From positions 1-13,541 of the forward strand of contig NZ_CALEFV010000070.1 of the NCBI RefSeq assembly GCF_937877005.1: a stretch of 13,541 nucleotides of DNA, read 5' to 3'. Both the position numbers and the translations under genes were made by a program. Origin of the DNA: an uncultured Fibrobacter sp. Its GTDB lineage: Bacteria; Fibrobacterota; Fibrobacteria; Fibrobacterales; Fibrobacteraceae. This document shows, piece after piece, positions 12,829-13,541 of the stretch; position 1 is the stretch's first letter; the number at the start of each line of letters is the position of its first letter. The notes below the pieces were generated by a model. The model had not been told where the DNA came from. It did not search any database and worked only from the letters and a program-made list of their open reading frames with translations.

Positions 12829-13541
12829 TCACCTCGAACCGTTCACGCGGAAGATTTTGCCGTTCGCTTTTTTCAGGTAAACGCCTGCGCTTGCGCCACC
12901 GCCGCGACCGAAATCTACATAGTAGCGGTCTGTCGCCATTCCTGCCGGACGCACAGCGCGGCCTCTAATAAATTCCGTATTGCCATTTCCGCCGAGTTCT
13001 TTTTCACCCGCATAAAGGTCTTCGTTCATCCAGCCGATGTAATCGATGTTCGCCATGCCGTCGCTACCCGTACTCGTGAGCTTGAGCTCGCTGTAGCCCT
13101 TTTCGAGCGGCACCTTAACGGTTTGCGCCTCCCAAGTGGTCCAGCCACCCGTAGAGCCCATGCTCACACCTTGAACAACAAGCACGTCGCCCACGTATAT
13201 GTCGTAGCCGCGAGCGCCCGAGCCACCATTTGCGAAGCGGATTGTCAAATCGTATTCGCCAGCCTTCGCCGCGGTTACGCCGTAAGTCACGTGGCTACCC
13301 GTTTCGTTATCCACATTCGCGTAGCCCTCGCCCACAAAGCCCGTATTCGTCGATTCCTTGGCACCCTTGATGTCCACGAAATTCACGCCATCGATGTATG
13401 TTTTGCAGGTGTCGCTCCCGCAAAGTGCGGCCGGCGGCGGAGGCGGAACATACGAACCCGCAGCCTTTTCGAGCGCTTCCAAATATGCGGCTTCCGTCGA
13501 AAGGATTGCACTGCCGTAGTCGCCTGCCCACTGGTAACCCG
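12829..13541 (-). CDS. Secreted carbohydrate-active-type protein, C-terminal part (gene runs off the window)
   Basis: The reading frame is open to the window edge, so the N-terminus and any catalytic domain are missing; at least 236 residues are visible. The first visible part (GYQWAGDYGSAILSTEAAYL, then EALEKAAG) looks like the end of a catalytic domain that I cannot name. A VPPPPP linker follows, then a short Cys pair (CGSDTC). Next is a CBM6/35-like beta-sandwich: YIDGVNFVDI, NTGFVGEGYANVDNETG, GEYDLTIRFANGGSGARGYDIYV, GGWTTWEAQTVKVPL and GMANIDYIGWMNEDLY. The last 50 residues (RYYVDFGRGGGASAGVYLKKANGKIF) resemble a short C-terminal tail with GVYL, as in the neighbouring pectinesterase. 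The shared CBM style and 48-bp spacing suggest an operon for pectin or plant-wall breakdown. A pectate lyase is a fair guess from context but is not shown. Confidence 0.75.
   Translation of the reverse strand, partial: GYQWAGDYGSAILSTEAAYLEALEKAAGSYVPPPPPAALCGSDTCKTYIDGVNFVDIKGAKESTNTGFVGEGYANVDNETGSHVTYGVTAAKAGEYDLTIRFANGGSGARGYDIYVGDVLVVQGVSMGSTGGWTTWEAQTVKVPLEKGYSELKLTSTGSDGMANIDYIGWMNEDLYAGEKELGGNGNTEFIRGRAVRPAGMATDRYYVDFGRGGGASAGVYLKKANGKIFRVNGSR

Overview
The window most resembles a Fibrobacter-like (Fibrobacterota) genome. This is an inference from roughly even GC, secreted carbohydrate-active proteins with CBM-like modules and C-terminal tails, lineage-type outer-membrane proteins, and frequent TATATT -10 elements with few strong Shine-Dalgarno sites. 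It cannot be proved from sequence alone. No CRISPR array, transposase, integrase or phage gene is present.

Layout. (1) 1-2055, + strand: a DUF3108-family envelope protein preceded by an ATGTGNN-type repeat palindrome, then an acidic-headed outer-membrane beta-barrel-like protein with a good promoter and a strong terminator. (2) 2056-2301: a hairpin-rich patch, a tRNA-Arg(CCG) on the - strand with its own terminator, and a 20-bp direct copy of the tRNA 3' end 171 bp away, as left by site-specific integration. (3) 2323-4891: rimO (ribosomal protein S12 methylthiotransferase) and a DUF4172-type Fic protein on the - strand, divergent from prmA (ribosomal protein L11 methyltransferase). The Fic protein has lost the catalytic His (Arg in its place) and also has an altered inhibitory motif. 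A perfect 17-bp palindrome lies upstream of it, and an intrinsic-terminator-like hairpin sits only 11 nt before the prmA start codon. (4) 5738-8064: a MacA/HlyD-type periplasmic adaptor without its ABC partner, divergent from a CDF-family metal-ion transporter. (5) 8102-10497, - strand: an unrecognised 304-aa protein and an exported M16 zinc peptidase, 20 bp apart. (6) 10580-13541, - strand: a multidomain secreted pectinesterase with its terminator, preceded by the 3' part of another secreted CBM-bearing protein that runs off the window.

How the genes fit together. The right end is a plant-cell-wall (pectin) degradation unit. The middle carries two ribosomal-protein modification enzymes flanking a probably non-catalytic Fic/winged-helix protein. 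The remainder is envelope and transport housekeeping. The points most worth following up are the doubly altered Fic protein and its operator-like palindrome, the prmA leader hairpin, promoters placed so close to ATG that the transcripts should be leaderless or nearly so (rimO, the 304-aa gene, probably fic), and the tRNA 3'-end duplication.
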